Below are positions 36,200-49,073 of a stretch of 64,000 nucleotides of DNA, piece by piece (positions within the stretch are counted from its first letter, which is position 1; each line of letters starts with the position of its first letter). A program made the position numbers and the translations under genes. Under the pieces are notes generated by a model. It had not been told where the DNA came from and searched no databases. It was given only the letters and a program-made list of their open reading frames with translations. Source of the stretch: Saturnia japonica (Eukaryota > Arthropoda > Insecta > Lepidoptera > Saturniidae); assembly GCA_033032175.1 (NCBI GenBank), contig CM065322.1, positions 5,952,001 through 6,016,000 on the forward strand. Reading direction: 5' to 3'.

Positions 36200-38015
36200 A
36201 GAAGTTCATTATTGTTAACCTTTACAGAGGTAACATTTGCACCTCATGACTATCAAGAAAATAAAAATATCACTATGTAATACTTACATACGAAACAGAA
36301 AAGAATCGGATGTCGGTTAATACGGTCGTTGAACTTTCTTATTGGAAACTTTTTTATAACGATTCATAATTGGAATTTGTTGACATAGTATTAATTATTA
36401 CTTAATAAGTATTCTTACGTTATACTTTCGTCGAAACAGGCATAAATATAAACCACTTACTACCAAAACAAATTAATTACAAAATTCTAACAAATAGCTG
36501 TAATTCAATAATCATTATTATTTGAACTGAGGCAGTAAAAGATATTGCACTCACGATAGTGGGAATATCAAGGGTGAACCATAATTTACTACACTATGTC
36601 GGATCGAAATCAAAGAAGATCGTGACTAAGGCTTTAAGTGAAGAAAAGTACATAAAATGATCTTCGTCGTAAAATAGTTTTCCGAGAATCATTAATAATA
36701 AAAACGATAAAGGTTACAGTGATTCCAGTAAGTAGTTTGTTTAAAAAGTAAATATTCTAGCTCTCATGAGAGAGAAAATAAATTGAAAATAAAAGCTTAA
36801 AAAACAAATAACTAATTCCGCTCCAACTTAAGGTTAAAGCTAAAAGCTTCAAGAAAAAAGCAAAACATTATTTCTTAGCAAGGTTAGGGCAGAAATACAA
36901 AACCTGATTAAAGGAGATAAAAATTTGCACATTATAGAGCAATAGCATATATCATAATACGAGCACATAAAAAAATTAAGGATCGAGTAACTTCTTAATG
37001 AAAATAATTATACGAAGGTACCAGAAATTACAAGTCATATTCGCCATTTTCAGTTAACATTGCACGATTGTTTACATTTTAATTGTTTAAATCTTAAAAT
37101 TAAATTAATACATAAACCTAATTTGAGGTATTTGGTTTCTTTAGATGACATAGGAATAAAATGACTACGACTTCTATTATATACCATATAACAATATGAA
37201 GACAGAATTCTATTATTTCAAATAGAAATAAAACAAATCAGCTTAGCGTTTCGAGGAACTTGTCTGTTTGAAGAGACTATCTTTGTTTATTATGATTTAC
37301 GTTCCTTTAATTTCATGGGCATTAATTTTTTCACATTTTTGTAAAAACTGGTTTTTACATACCATCCAACAACATCCAAAACTTTATAACTATTGAGCCG
37401 AATGTTATAATTACTAATAGGTATCAGCTTAGTTTGATTTTATTGTAGTGGTATATATATATTTAAATAGGTAGATTCCTTTTTTGACAAAGTGCGTATC
37501 TCATTAAATTGTATGTTTATTTCCCCATTTTAAAAGTGAATGGATTTCATTCCGTTTTACTAACATACAATGGCGGTCCTACTTGTTCACGCGGATTTGC
37601 AATTAATAAACAACTTGACCCACAATCGAGCACATTTCAAACTGTCGAATCATTCTTCGTCTATTAATTAATTTCGATTCTTAAGCTTTTATGGTGCCAT
37701 GTTTGATTAATATGGGTGTGTAAGGTGCCAGGTTACTAATGAAATTATTACCAACACTTTCTTTTACTTAAATATGTTGTGTTCCTTTCAATATTAGCGA
37801 TTCAACTATCCATGTTCCAATATGAAACACCTCGACAAGCCTTTTACGGATCGTCATACCATGAATTGTCAATGAATTAATTATTATTCGTTTATACAAC
37901 ATGTGTGCGTTGACCTTCAACAGCAGCTTACAATTTTTTCGATTTATCAGAATTAGAATACATTAAATTAGGACCGAATGCATGTTAAATATGAATTTTA
38001 AATGGCCAGATTGAC
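36200..38015. other. No exon seen; would be intron of the leftward transcript
   Basis: AT-rich sequence to the left of the donor at 38019. No protein-like frame was found. Confidence 0.5.
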
Positions 38016-38019
38016 TCAC

Positions 38020-38457
38020 CATAAATCAATCACTGGACGGGGGAAAGCACGTATCAATACGCCGGTAGTCACATGAACTCGACACAAAACAACTTTTTGT
38101 CTCGCGTTTAGTGAAACGTATCAGAATTATCGTATGAAACATATATTAACACTTTCCACTAAACATTCGCTCCTATTCCAAAACATGGACATCACGAGCA
38201 CTCCTAACTGTTGCACTGAGCACACGTTCCTTCAACGTTCCTTCACAATTTTCTGTTAAGGTGTTAGCGTAACAGAGTGAGGCAACATCGGGTCCAAATC
38301 GCAATGCGAAATTTGGGCGGTCGCGTTGGTCTGCCGTTTAAAAGCGACAGTTGAACAGACTTTACCGGTCGCAAATGTCCCAAATTCGTATCGTTTTTAC
38401 TTTTTAATAACGTGAATTAGAAACACGAGTGAGCTGCGCGGGCAGCGCGAGCAAACT
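38020..38457 (-). other. Candidate non-coding first exon
   Basis: From the initiator at 38457 the minus strand runs 438 bases to ATG|GTGAGT, a consensus splice donor with its GT at 38019-38018. No long open frame lies within it, so it would be 5' untranslated, with the ATG at its last codon a possible start. Later exons were not found in the window. The plus-strand open frame at 38488-38730 lies just upstream and has no support. Confidence 0.35.
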
Positions 38458-38461
38458 GAGA
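38425..38461 (-). promoter_or_regulatory. Candidate core promoter (initiator + DPE), minus strand
   Basis: On the minus strand TCAGT gives an arthropod initiator with +1 at 38457. ACTCGT occupies +28 to +33 (38430-38425), an exact fit to the downstream promoter element consensus DSWYVY at the required spacing. It lies in a CpG-rich block (38270-38600) in otherwise AT-rich DNA. Transcription would run leftward. Confidence 0.45.
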
Positions 38462-38599
38462 CGCCGCGTCGCACCGGCCGTGCCGACGTGCGCAACCACG
38501 CGACGCATCAGAATCTAACCGAACCTCAACCGAGTCCAGTCGAATGGACTTCAAACTTTTACTCAACCGAATCGAAACCACCTCATGGAAGGCGACATT

Positions 38600-39130
38600 T
38601 CCACGACAACCCTAGCACGCAAATCATCCGGGTTATAATGTTGCAAATAAACTTGCATATTACATACATGGGCAAGCCCACATGTACAAGGCTTTCGAGA
38701 AACGACATTCAAGTACATAGTGGACGCTAAAATCGAGTGATCGGCTTCACTTACTAAATGACGTAGATAATAAACGATAAGATATTTCACAAGCCTGATT
38801 AAAAAGTGATATTACATAATACGCAAATACCAAATACCAATGAAATGTTACTTAAAACAAAGTAATTTTCAATTAATAACTAATATAGCAGAAAAATAAT
38901 AAGGTGCCCGAAGGATTATAAGCATAGACTTTAAAAAAGGGGTGGATTATATTAGGGGCACAATTTGGCCGCTTGTATGTACCATAAACGAAGTTCAATA
39001 AATATTTTCAAAATTATGCCGTAAAAGAATGGAACAATAAAATTAAGCATTCTAAATGTATCAGAACCACCACGCTGTTAGTGGTTATTTTCTTGGTAAG
39101 AAGAGCTCAATACAAGACAATAAAAAAAAA
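38600..39130. other. No gene seen
   Basis: Upstream flank of the candidate minus-strand promoter. No recognisable content. Confidence 0.5.
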
Positions 39131-39135
39131 AAAAA

Positions 39136-39350
39136 GAAAGCTAACTTCAATGATTTAGAAGAGTTTCTTTGTGTATTCTCGAAGTTCAAAGTCCAATGCC
39201 AATAAAATTAAAAGGTGGTCCGGTCCACCCCGAGGTAGGTATGGGGCCCCTATCCAAAAAAATAATCATCCAAATCGGTTCATAAACAAACATCCATTTA
39301 AAAAAAAACATTCGAATTGAGTAACCTCTTGTCTTATGTTGAAGACGGTT
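39136..39350 (+). repeat. Miniature element M1, copy 4
   Basis: Starts in an A-run, then GCTAACTTCAATGATTTAGA, and ends TTGAAGACGGTT. It shares CCCCTATCC, AATAATCATCCAAATCGG and ACATTCGAATTGAGTAACCT with the others. It carries an extra GC-rich insert near 39218-39245. Confidence 0.65.
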
Positions 39351-39354
39351 AAAA

Positions 39355-41530
39355 TTGTTGGTTACAAGCATTTTGCTCACATATTATTCATGATTATACC
39401 ATGACATTATTTAAAATGTTTTCCTTAACTAAAGACCAGATTACAAACCTTCCTTAAGTTAGATCAGAATTGAAACTCGGAGCATTCGCCATTGAAAACT
39501 TCCATTATTGTGTTTCAGTGGTACATATTAGAAACATAAATTCAACCTAAATACTTCTAAACCAAAAGCAGTTGTAATAATAACTGTTAAAATAATTGTG
39601 AATCGTGCATTCTTTAACAAGAGTAAATTTTAGATCTTATACATTGATTTACAAATTAGAATAAGGCATGTGAAAGAAAAAAATACTTAGAACAGTTATG
39701 GGAAAGAAAGTTCTGTATTGAGAGCGATTTCTCCATAGACGATATAGATTATTACAGTGATACTGCTCTATTGCCCAGATTCGCGTTGATTTAGTGACAA
39801 TGCCTTTGGAAAACATAATTTTCATTAAACAATATTCGTCCTTTGCAAAAAACAATTTTTTTCGTGGACAGGGCAATATATCCGACCGTCACAATTGCGC
39901 AATACTGAAACGCTTGCGCTCTTTTCAAATATTGCAACTACATAGAACGTTTAAAAAAAGTTTAATCGTGTGGTTTAAGAATGATCTCTACCACGCAAAC
40001 AAACAAAGTGTAATTTAAAACTTCGTCTTTTATTTTTCTTTCGTTACTTATTTTATTTAAACTACAAGAGTTGTAAGACTGGTCCAATTAAATGAAATGC
40101 ATAAAGTGTACCCAATGATCATAATTAATCGAAAGTGCTAAAGTGTAACATATACTTGTTCTACTGTTAAATTATCATACTCCGAAGTTCGATGTTCTAG
40201 ACCACAAATAGACAACAGGCTATAAACTGTATTATTATTTTTATCATCTGTACACTTTGTTGTTTCATGTTTCATTGTGTTTAATACTTTTTTTTAATTA
40301 AAGAAACCGTTAGCAAACTAGCTTACACTTATAACCCTCCCTACAATGCAAAATAACTCAATTTTTTTGCTGAAATCATGATAATGTATTAAAAGTTCCG
40401 TATAATAACAGATAAAAAAATTCAGATGGTTTATATTTAATTTTAGTTTTTATTGTTTGATTTCTTTTCTTTTCATTGTTAACTTCACTTTTCCATTTAT
40501 CCTCGTATAATTTTTAAACTTCTATCTAATAGAGTAGTGTTAACACAATGTTAGACATCATTAGTCCAGTGTATTTTTCATTGTCCTTATTTTTTTTTTA
40601 TTGTTTTCTGTTGTATTATCCATATGTATGAATAAATAAGTAGTGCACTGTACATTCGTCTTTACATGTCACATTTATCATAATATTTTATACTTTACAA
40701 CAACAGGAACTCTAGTATACTGTAAACCAACAATAAACCCGACAAACAACACGTCGCGAGGTTCGCAACGTCGCGTCGCGTCGCGCAGCCGCTAGTCGCT
40801 TCGAAGTCATGAGTCTCATTACGGAATTGGCCAATATGTATTGCCAATATGTTTTCGTCAAAGTATTCAAACTGCGCTAATACATGACGATGATTGTAAC
40901 TAGATCATGTCTCTCAACGATTACTGCTTCTCTTATATTGTTATGTATTCACCATCAATGTACAATCACTATCAATTAATTCTATGCTTCATTTTAGTAA
41001 CATTAAGTAGAAAAGATCTTTCAGTAAGTCTGGTTTTCTTAACAGTAGGTAGGTTACGAAAATGTATATTTTGCCAATTTAAACACATTTATTTCCGCTA
41101 ACATTTTCTGACTTAAACCAATGGGTAAAGAAATAAATGTAACAACTTTAATTGAAGGGGATGTAGATCCTTCGCTACCGGCATCTTGACAACTGGATCG
41201 TTCAATTATAACTATCGAAATATTTTAAACGGTAACATAATTCCATTCAAGTAGAATAAAATTCATTCTTTCAAATAACCAAATTTACACAAAGATATAT
41301 TGGTATTGTTGATCTAATTTAAATTGATGCGAATAAATCACAACCACTATTACATGCTTCGAAAACCTGTTTAATTTATACCAAATCCTGTAAATACATG
41401 TGCATAATTCATATTATAGATATAAATATTGGAGTTACGACATTAATGATGTTTTTGTGTTCACGATACCAATATGAAATATAATTGATATTTATATAAT
41501 GAACAGATTAATGCACACCTAAATAATTAT
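39355..41530. other. No gene seen; CpG-rich patch
   Basis: At 40750-40800 CGTCGCG units recur (GTCGCGTCGCGTCGCGCAGC) in AT-rich DNA. No initiator fits. The frames at 39794-40018 and 40907-41101 have no family features. Confidence 0.45.
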
Positions 41531-41531
41531 A

Positions 41532-41700
41532 AAAAGAAAGAAAGAACATTTATTTGATAACGAAAATACAGACATAATTAATACAACACACATTAAACAA
41601 AAGATTACAATAAAATATTACTATAGCGCTGATTTTCAGCCAGACCTAACCTACATACTAAAAGGTATCAGATTAGACCAGACCATGATTATTGTTGCAT
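41532..41700 (-). repeat. Possible LINE/SINE tail, minus strand
   Basis: AAAGAAAGAACATTTATTTG and the A-rich sequence after it look like the reverse complement of a retroelement 3' end. There is no coding match. Confidence 0.3.
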
Positions 41701-41704
41701 AGAG

Positions 41705-44700
41705 AAAGGGGTACGTCGCGAAAAGAAAGGAAGAACATTACAAATGTTTTTTACACCAAAAAGTACATTACCTGCGAACAACCAGTGTTGGTACATAAAA
41801 GAATAAATTAAATTATGTCAACGTAGTAACATTAAAATAAGACAAAGAGCGAAATAGAAGAAGAAATATAATAGGGGATTTAATAATAAAATGAACTAAG
41901 AAAATATGTGCGTTTTTCAGTGCGTGTGCGTGTATGTGTGTGTACGCGTAAGTTTAATATTATATGATTGAATAATATGAAAAAATAAAATAATAATATT
42001 ATATAATAACAATTATTTATGTGATATAAAATATGTGAGTAAAAGCACTTAAGAAGATAAAACACGTATTTAGATTATATTTCAAAAATGTTGTAATATA
42101 CATATATATATATACCAAAATTATACAAAGAGATGTTCTTATATATTTATATAAAATAATACAGTGCAGGGATTTTACTTTTCTTTTAATTATAGTTACC
42201 TGAGATACAAAAACATAAATCTTCCAAAACTACAAAATATCATTCAGCAGAAAGTTGCGACCGGAACCCTCGATACTGAATGCTGTGGATCTATTGATAC
42301 TCGTTAAACAATTTTTAACGAGTTATAAAACTATGGAACTTTAGATTACATCGCGTATAACATGCGTCCATTTATCAAATACAAGTATGTATCTTGATAA
42401 ACATCTCCCAGTAAACGATAATTTGTTCAACTTAAATCGTAGATAGATATCCTGGCTTTTATATCTCGTGTGACGATGAGAGTCTACAGCTTTAGATTAG
42501 AGCAAAGTTATGGCTATCATTTTACTGCTATATAATTCTTCTTGTAATGGTCGCAAACATCGATAGTTAAAATTTGAGAGCTTACTGGTCAGTGTGGTCA
42601 CCAATAAATCACACATAATTCAAAGGTTACGATCTTTCAAACTTCAAACTAATAAAAATATAATGATGAAAAATGAAAAATGTGTAAATTTTGTTTGTAT
42701 AACTTTTATTTATTTGTATTGACAATAGAAATTAGTTTTATAAGAAATATTTTTTTTATAATAAAAAATGTAAGTTGGTAAGTCCACAATCTATGTAACC
42801 ACAGAAATCTTATGTTACATAGTTAGCTTTTACCCACCAGTTTCGCAAGGTGTAAATTATACTTACTTCTAGTAATTTATGAAAAAGTGATATCCTATGT
42901 TCTATTTCACGATATAATCGACTTTATGCAAAATGCCATTAGAATCCATGTAAATTTCAAGCGTTATTAAAGGACAAACATTAAAACAAAAACAGTTTCA
43001 CATTTATAGTAGACTAGCTAAATTGCCTTTCCCGCTCCGTTGGACGTAAAATACACTTATTAATGAACTGGTAAAAATTATCCTATTTCCTATTCCATGA
43101 TATAAATAACTAGATATAGATTTAGAAAGACAGAAGTGAAAACTCAAACAAATAAATACAAATATCATTTGAAAACCTTTTAGTTAATATGGAAATCTTG
43201 ATGTTTATGTTATTTACACCACGTTAATTTAGACGCCAAGCTGCATGCGCCTACGCACTGTTCTACGGGGTCAAGGTTAGAGTTCGTCGACTAATTCATT
43301 ACTACCATAATATTAAATTAATTATTACGAAGGGTACAAATACGACTGCTGCGCCGCATAGTACCTTTAATTATATTTTATTTAGTATTATTAAAGTACT
43401 TAATAGTGTTTTTTATGATTCGGTGATTTTATTGTTGTGCATTCGTTTTTTATTATTTTAGAACTCGTATGTATGATTATTGATAATGAGTTGAACAAAT
43501 TACTTTATGTTTTGAACGGTTAAGGTCTGGTTAGTCTTTTTTTTTTCATGATGCAAAATTACTTAATTTTGTAGTATAAACGACATTTAGTAACTAGTAA
43601 TTTACTTATTTTAATATAGTATGCGATCTTAAGTTTTCTTTGTAACTTTTTCCTATACTTGACTTTAGAAAAACTTAAAAACCGTTTCAATATCGTAAAA
43701 CACAAAGAGCTCCTTCCCAATCAAATAGCAAAGGCTTTTGAATAAAACCGTAGTTGTTTTACCCAGAGCTTCATATAGTAATTGCTAATTTTATAATACT
43801 GCTATATTAAGAAGATTATTAACCAAAGAGCAAAGGGTTCCATAAGGTGAAGTTTGTTCACATTTTCTTTACTATAAGTTTATGAAAACTCTATTTATAA
43901 AGAATTTATTCGCACATGAAAATACAAAATTAGAACTAACTCACTACATGTGTTTTTATTTGCAATTTTAGTCTTCTTAATCCTCCGATTGCAGCTGCAG
44001 TTCTAGTTTTCGATTTGATGTCCAGAATAGAAACGTCATCGGCCTGAATGTGGCTTCCTTATATGTACTTACATCAGATAAAAAGGGGTCCAAATTTTGG
44101 AAAAGTTCGATAAAGGTTAAAAGGAAAGTAGAAATTCTGAAAAATTCTATTTTTAGAACTTGTTTGTTTTAATTTTTTATTACTCGAATCAATAAGATTT
44201 AAATGTGTGCGTGTTTCGCGAATTGACACATCACGGTGGCGCCTTAAATCTAAGAATTTAAACACGATTTTGTAAAAGATGTACATAATCAATGATAATT
44301 TTATATCTTTCCAGATATTTCTTGTGTCCATAAATAGTGCATTTTTTACAAGTACATGGTAAAAGTAAATTATTTAAATATTCACGTATAGGTAAATAAG
44401 CGGAAATTTAAAGTACAATAAAGAATCTTTTTATAGTATGTATTTATAAGTACATAGTAATTTAGGATTACATAAAGCGAGGTTCAACATAAGAAGCATA
44501 CACCAACAAATCAAAACAATGCAGCAATATGTTCTCGAATGACAACAAATAATGTTATCATGCTATACTGCACCGTTAATGTTAAAATTCAGTAGGAAAA
44601 TCTTTCTATACTTCAATTTAGTTTGTGAACGAACATTCAGGAAGTGTTTAATTAAAAACATATACAATATATTTTATTAGCAATATAGCATTATGAAAAT

Positions 44701-46415
44701 ATAAAAAATGTGAATTTTTGTGTTCTTTGAATTACCTAGCCAGTTCATCTTAGGATAACAGCGTTACAAGACTCGCGTTAATTTTTGTATAGGTACATGC
44801 ATTATTAATTTATTAAACTTCAATAGATATAAGGATTCCAACAAAACATTAATTAATCCAAAAGGTTCTGAAAATAATTCAATTTAATATAAATTCATAG
44901 AAAAGGAATAATTTAAACGTTTCTTTTCTAAAATAATCAAGAAGACAACCTTCAATCAATCTGTTACACAAAATGATTACCTTTGGTGTGTACTTACTAT
45001 ATCATTATCACACCGGCATGGCAGTTAGCCGGAATGACCGAGCAATCAATGACTTTACAACTATACATTTAACCAGTACAAAAGTCCACTTTTCTTTCTA
45101 ATCTAATCCGTAAACTAACCTAGAGGTTTAATATTATATATAGGTTGTTATTATTTCTATGTAATAGTTAAAAAGTTTTAGGGTCATATTTTCAGTAATG
45201 TCAAAATATCACTTTGCAAAATTAATCAAAAAATGCCTTCTTTATTTTTATTGAATAAAATCAATTCTTGTTAATGCAAATGCACTTAAACTTTTAATGT
45301 CAAATCAATAAATATAGTCTATATAGTCATATAGTAATATCTATAAATGTAAATTAGTAATATTTAAGTCTTGTATATTATTATAACTATATTTAGTTCA
45401 ATGCGAAGATTGTAAAGATACCCGGCGTGTTTTTTACCTAACCCAACATATTTATTGTATCGGCAACCTTTCTGAGAATGTCCACTCTTCACTACAGGCA
45501 GGTAAGCATTATAGCTTTCGCAATAATATTACGATAAAATCGAAGCAACTTCCGATTATTTATTTCTTATGGATCATTCTCGCTCGAACTGACGAACCGT
45601 GAGGACGTGCGAGATCAATTACTTATTCACCTACGTAAGTCATAATAACCAGCTTTATTAATTCAATCAAAGAAGCAAAGTTCGAGGTAGCTGTAGGTGA
45701 GGTTGGAGGCCACTGGGGGTAACCCCAAACAAACAGACATCTCTAAAGATATTCCGTAACGAAAGGGAATACTTTGCTTTATACTTGCATTTAACCCTGA
45801 TGACGCACACTGGACCGGTGATCGCTAAAGTCGATGTCGAGGAATATACTCCAGCATCTGTGACATCATTTAAAATTCATAAACTAGTCATGTCTTTTCG
45901 CTCAAATATTGTCAAATGGGAAAGTAAAGCTCTCCCTTTATACGTTATTGTACGTAGATTTGCCGAAGTGTAAACGTTACTTCAATTGTTTATTGCTATG
46001 TTTAGATGACTACTGCAGCAATAAATAGCGAAATAAACCAAGTATATTATTCGTAAGGTAACGAACAATGTTCAACTTCGAAACCACTTTCTTTGACTAT
46101 AGCATTGTTCCATGTAGTGTCCCAAAAAAGTTCAGATTTATGATTTAACCAAAATTATTATGTTAACTTTACTTTCTATTAAAAAGTCTAATAATTCACC
46201 TAGTTTCCACTGACGAGCGAGAATTTAATTTAACAAAGTTGAGTATTTGGGTCGTAACGCTCACACAATTCTCGTAATCTCTCAATGGTCAAATGCGATT
46301 AATTTCATGAAAATCATCGATACAATTCTCAGTCGTGTACCTGTGAGTGTTCCGCTGGTGGTCAGCCATGATTTTTGGATACGGTTTAGTAAAATATATT
46401 AGAGTTAGTTAGTAT
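41705..46415. other. No gene seen
   Basis: Long AT-rich stretch. A short TG-rich run lies at 41920-41950. CACTACAGGCAGGTAAGC near 45491 joins acceptor-like and donor-like signals four bases apart. The 62-residue frame at 45785-45973 is unassigned. Confidence 0.5.
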
Positions 46416-46417
46416 TA

Positions 46418-46972
46418 GCCCAGTCATATTAGGGCTTTCACCTCGGAATGAAAGATAATAAGCTGCAAATTGGTATGAACCTTTGTTTTGTCATTCTAAA
46501 TGTTGTCTCAAAAGTCACAATCGTTATCGTGTCCGCGTCTCAAGATATTCAAGGTCAAAGGTCACAAAAATCGGTTTTTCGCGAATATCTGGCTTCCTAT
46601 CGGTTAAATGAGATTTGCATTTATTATAAAAGTTGTAGGCTATAAAATTCCCTACAACTTTTGTCTAAACTTTTTTTTCATACAACCAACCGTTTTGAAG
46701 GTAGAGCGCGAAGAGTGCACATCGTACAGTCATATACGGCCTAATGCAAGGTCAAGCGTGAGTTATGGTTATCAGTACGTTATAAAGTCAATTATTTACT
46801 TGGAAATTATAATTATTAAACAATGCCTATTATTTATGTACTAACTATTAATTATTTATATTTAATTAAAGTAAGTAACTTGATTATTTATATATAATTA
46901 TTCATATTTAACTATTTAAGTATAAAATATTATTAATTCTGGATTATATATTTTAGTTTTATTTTAAGTTAA
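46418..46972 (+). repeat. Left inverted repeat of the nuclease transposon
   Basis: About 555 bp, nearly identical to the reverse complement of 50230-50790. Differences seen: an outer segment near 46434 (GGCTTTCA here, a longer A-rich stretch opposite), one base near 46450, CAAATT against CTAATT near 46467, an extra TTG near 46503, and C/T at about 46665. A stem-loop with a 12-bp stem lies at 46628-46662. A 78-codon open frame inside it (46608-46844) is repeated in the other arm and is probably chance. Confidence 0.93.
46628..46662. repeat. 12-bp stem-loop inside the left inverted repeat
   Basis: The stem AAAAGTTGTAGG (46628-46639) pairs with CCTACAACTTTT (46651-46662) around an 11-base loop. 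The same structure lies at 50540-50574. It could be a sub-terminal protein binding or folding site. The function is not known. Confidence 0.75.
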
Positions 46973-47185
46973 CACGACATTATATATCTTTTCTTTAAAA
47001 CGCGTAAATTTCTCAATACTTATATACCTGGAAATACTTGTCCCTACCCTATGCCCTTTTCTATTCATTGCCGGGACAGATGTTCTATAGTATTCAAGGC
47101 CACTCTCTCCACTTTGTATGAGTCAAGATTATTCGTTAGTTTGAAATTGTACCGTTGCAACTACGGACGTACGGTTTTAAGAGCT

Positions 47186-48133
47186 ATGGCTGATTTGTGT
47201 TTTATATGTGATAAGAAACTTTCAGAAGGTGTTTCTGTGAATGTCGTACGTGGTTTACAAACTTTAAAAACTGCAAGTATTGAAAGAAATGATGGACATA
47301 TAGACTATTTAAATACTTTAAGTTCTGTAAATGTGTATTCCGAGTGTCGAAAAGTGTACACGAGTAAAAATGTTATTATTGCATCAAAACGACGCACAGA
47401 TGAGAGTGAACCTTCAACGTCAAGTGCACCTCGTAAAAAACGAAATGAAGTCTTTGATTTTGGAAAGTTATGCTTATTTTGTGGCCAAGAAGCTGATGAA
47501 ATAGCAGAAAAGAAAAAAAAATTAAAGTATAGACGGACAATAAGTAATGTAAGTACTCTTGCATTCAAAGACAATGTAATTAAGAGAGCAGAAGAACGAA
47601 ACGATTCCTTAGGAGAATTAGTAAAGGAACGTATATATTACGAGTATGATTTGATCGCTGCTGAAGCAAAGTATCATACTATTTGCTATACCAACTTTTT
47701 AACCCGAGTACCATCTGCAGATAAAAAGCCTCGCCAAGATGATCAAGTCACTCAAGCAATGAAGGAGATTTTTTATTATATAGAAAATAATGAAGATTCT
47801 CAATTTACTTTGAAAGAACTTAAAGATGTCCCTACGGAATACATACCTGACGATAAGACAATTATTACAAAATTACAACAAAAGTATTTAACTGATATAA
47901 TAATCACAAAAAAAATTGGATCATTTACAATTATATCTTTCCGTGATACACAGCTTAACGTATTATCAAAAGCTTGGTACGAAAATAAAAAAAGTACTCC
48001 TGTAGAAGAACGTCTACGGATTGTAGAAGCTGCTGCGGCTATTATTAGGGAAGACATCAGATCATCTGTAGTTGAAACAAAAACGTATCCACCTCCGAAT
48101 AAAATGCTAGATTGTATTAATGAAGAAATATGA
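47186..48133 (+). pseudogene. Nuclease-transposon protein, N-terminal zinc-binding block
   Basis: A 315-residue open block starting at MADLCFICDKKL. A longer frame opens at ATG 47051, but 47186 is preferred because the CxxC motif and family-like sequence begin there. It contains CFIC near residue 5, the motif SECRKVYTS, a second CLFCGQ, and YHTICYTNFL, which together look like paired zinc-binding clusters that would bind DNA or RNA. The end of the block (ERLRIVEAAAAIIREDIR, then TYPPPNKMLDCI) resembles the region that in related proteins precedes a long central domain. Here the frame stops at 48131-48133 and resumes in another frame near 48160. A deletion of the central domain is therefore likely. 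It probably belonged to one protein with the two blocks downstream. Confidence 0.7.
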
Positions 48134-48152
48134 AGAATGATGAGAATGAAAG

Positions 48153-49073
48153 ATGAAATCTATGAAGACAGAAGGAGGAGTATCTCGAGGCCGAAGTACA
48201 CAAGAAAGTGTTCTATGTAAGTGGGTATATGCTATGTATGCCACGAATACAATTTGTGAAGAAATTGAACGGTTTTGTAACATTTCTTTCGATTCTGTGG
48301 ACCAACATGTTGATGCTAGAGATTCACGAATAAAAAGGGATGATACTGATGTAAATGAACTGGTTGGTTGGTTTACGCTTCATAATCCCTTTCCAAATAC
48401 GAATCAGTTGGTATCCTTAGCTTCAGGAATCGTTGGAAATGACCAAATTAATTGTCACCGAGCCCATGAAATCGGATTGCAATCTATGGTAAAGATAACT
48501 GGTTTGAACTTCAACGAAATAAAGTTAAAACGCGTCGATAAGGTTTTGCCGCTTTCAGCCATTAACAAATCTGTCAAAATTAATGATTGTAAAGTTTCTA
48601 TAGATCCAATGTTACTTTTCCAGAGAATAACTGTAAGCAAAAAATTTGAAAGTAATTTACAAGAATATCTTCAGTATGAACTAAGCCCGTATCCGACATC
48701 TTTATTTGATAGTAATGGCATGAGAAAAACCACGAAAGCAACATTATATGACAATATGATGCCTGTCGTTATCGATCTTGATGAAAATAATGTAACATAC
48801 ATCATCGATGGTGGATTTCTTCTGCATCGCGTCGTATGGAGCAAAGACGATACTTTCTCTATTATTTTAAATAAGTACATTAAATATTTACAAACACATT
48901 ATGGCTCAGCAATTGTTGTTGTATTTGACGGATATTCGGACTATAGTAAAAATATTAAAGCACTGGAACAACAAAGAAGAACTGCTGCACTTTCAAAATC
49001 ATATGAAGTTTGTTTTGACGAAACAATGGTTGTGCCAATCAGTCAAGAATTTTTTTTTATCAAATCGGTCTAA
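48153..49073 (+). pseudogene. Nuclease-transposon protein, middle block with N-terminal PIN/FEN1 motifs
   Basis: A 306-codon open frame. Family-like sequence starts about residue 4 (KTEGGVSRGRS) and runs through QHVDARDSRIKRDDTDV, WFTLHNPF, LVSLASGIVG and YELSPYPTSLF, a line-up I recall from uncharacterised invertebrate proteins. The nuclease part begins at IIDGG (near 48802-48815), which fits the first catalytic aspartate of FEN1/XPG enzymes. VVFDGY near 48917-48934 fits the conserved VFDG loop. A run of nine T (49050-49058) then shifts the frame. In the next frame the protein continues as FFLSNRSNKKKIIDMLVEKF up to a TAA at 49111-49113. The stated end is where this frame stops, not the end of the protein. 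Confidence 0.75.

Noticed and set aside
45487..45507. A four-base exon between CACTACAG and GTAAGC.
   Set aside because: An exon of four bases is very unlikely, and no neighbouring exons were found.
46608..46844. A 78-residue open frame present identically in both long arms of the nuclease transposon (also 50358-50594, minus strand).
   Set aside because: Identity follows from the arms being near-identical DNA. The peptide is rich in Ile/Tyr from AT-rich sequence and has no recognisable motif.
47305..47574. Minus-strand frames of 60-100 residues within 47300-50130.
   Set aside because: They are antisense to the nuclease-transposon gene, whose plus-strand frames carry the recognisable motifs.
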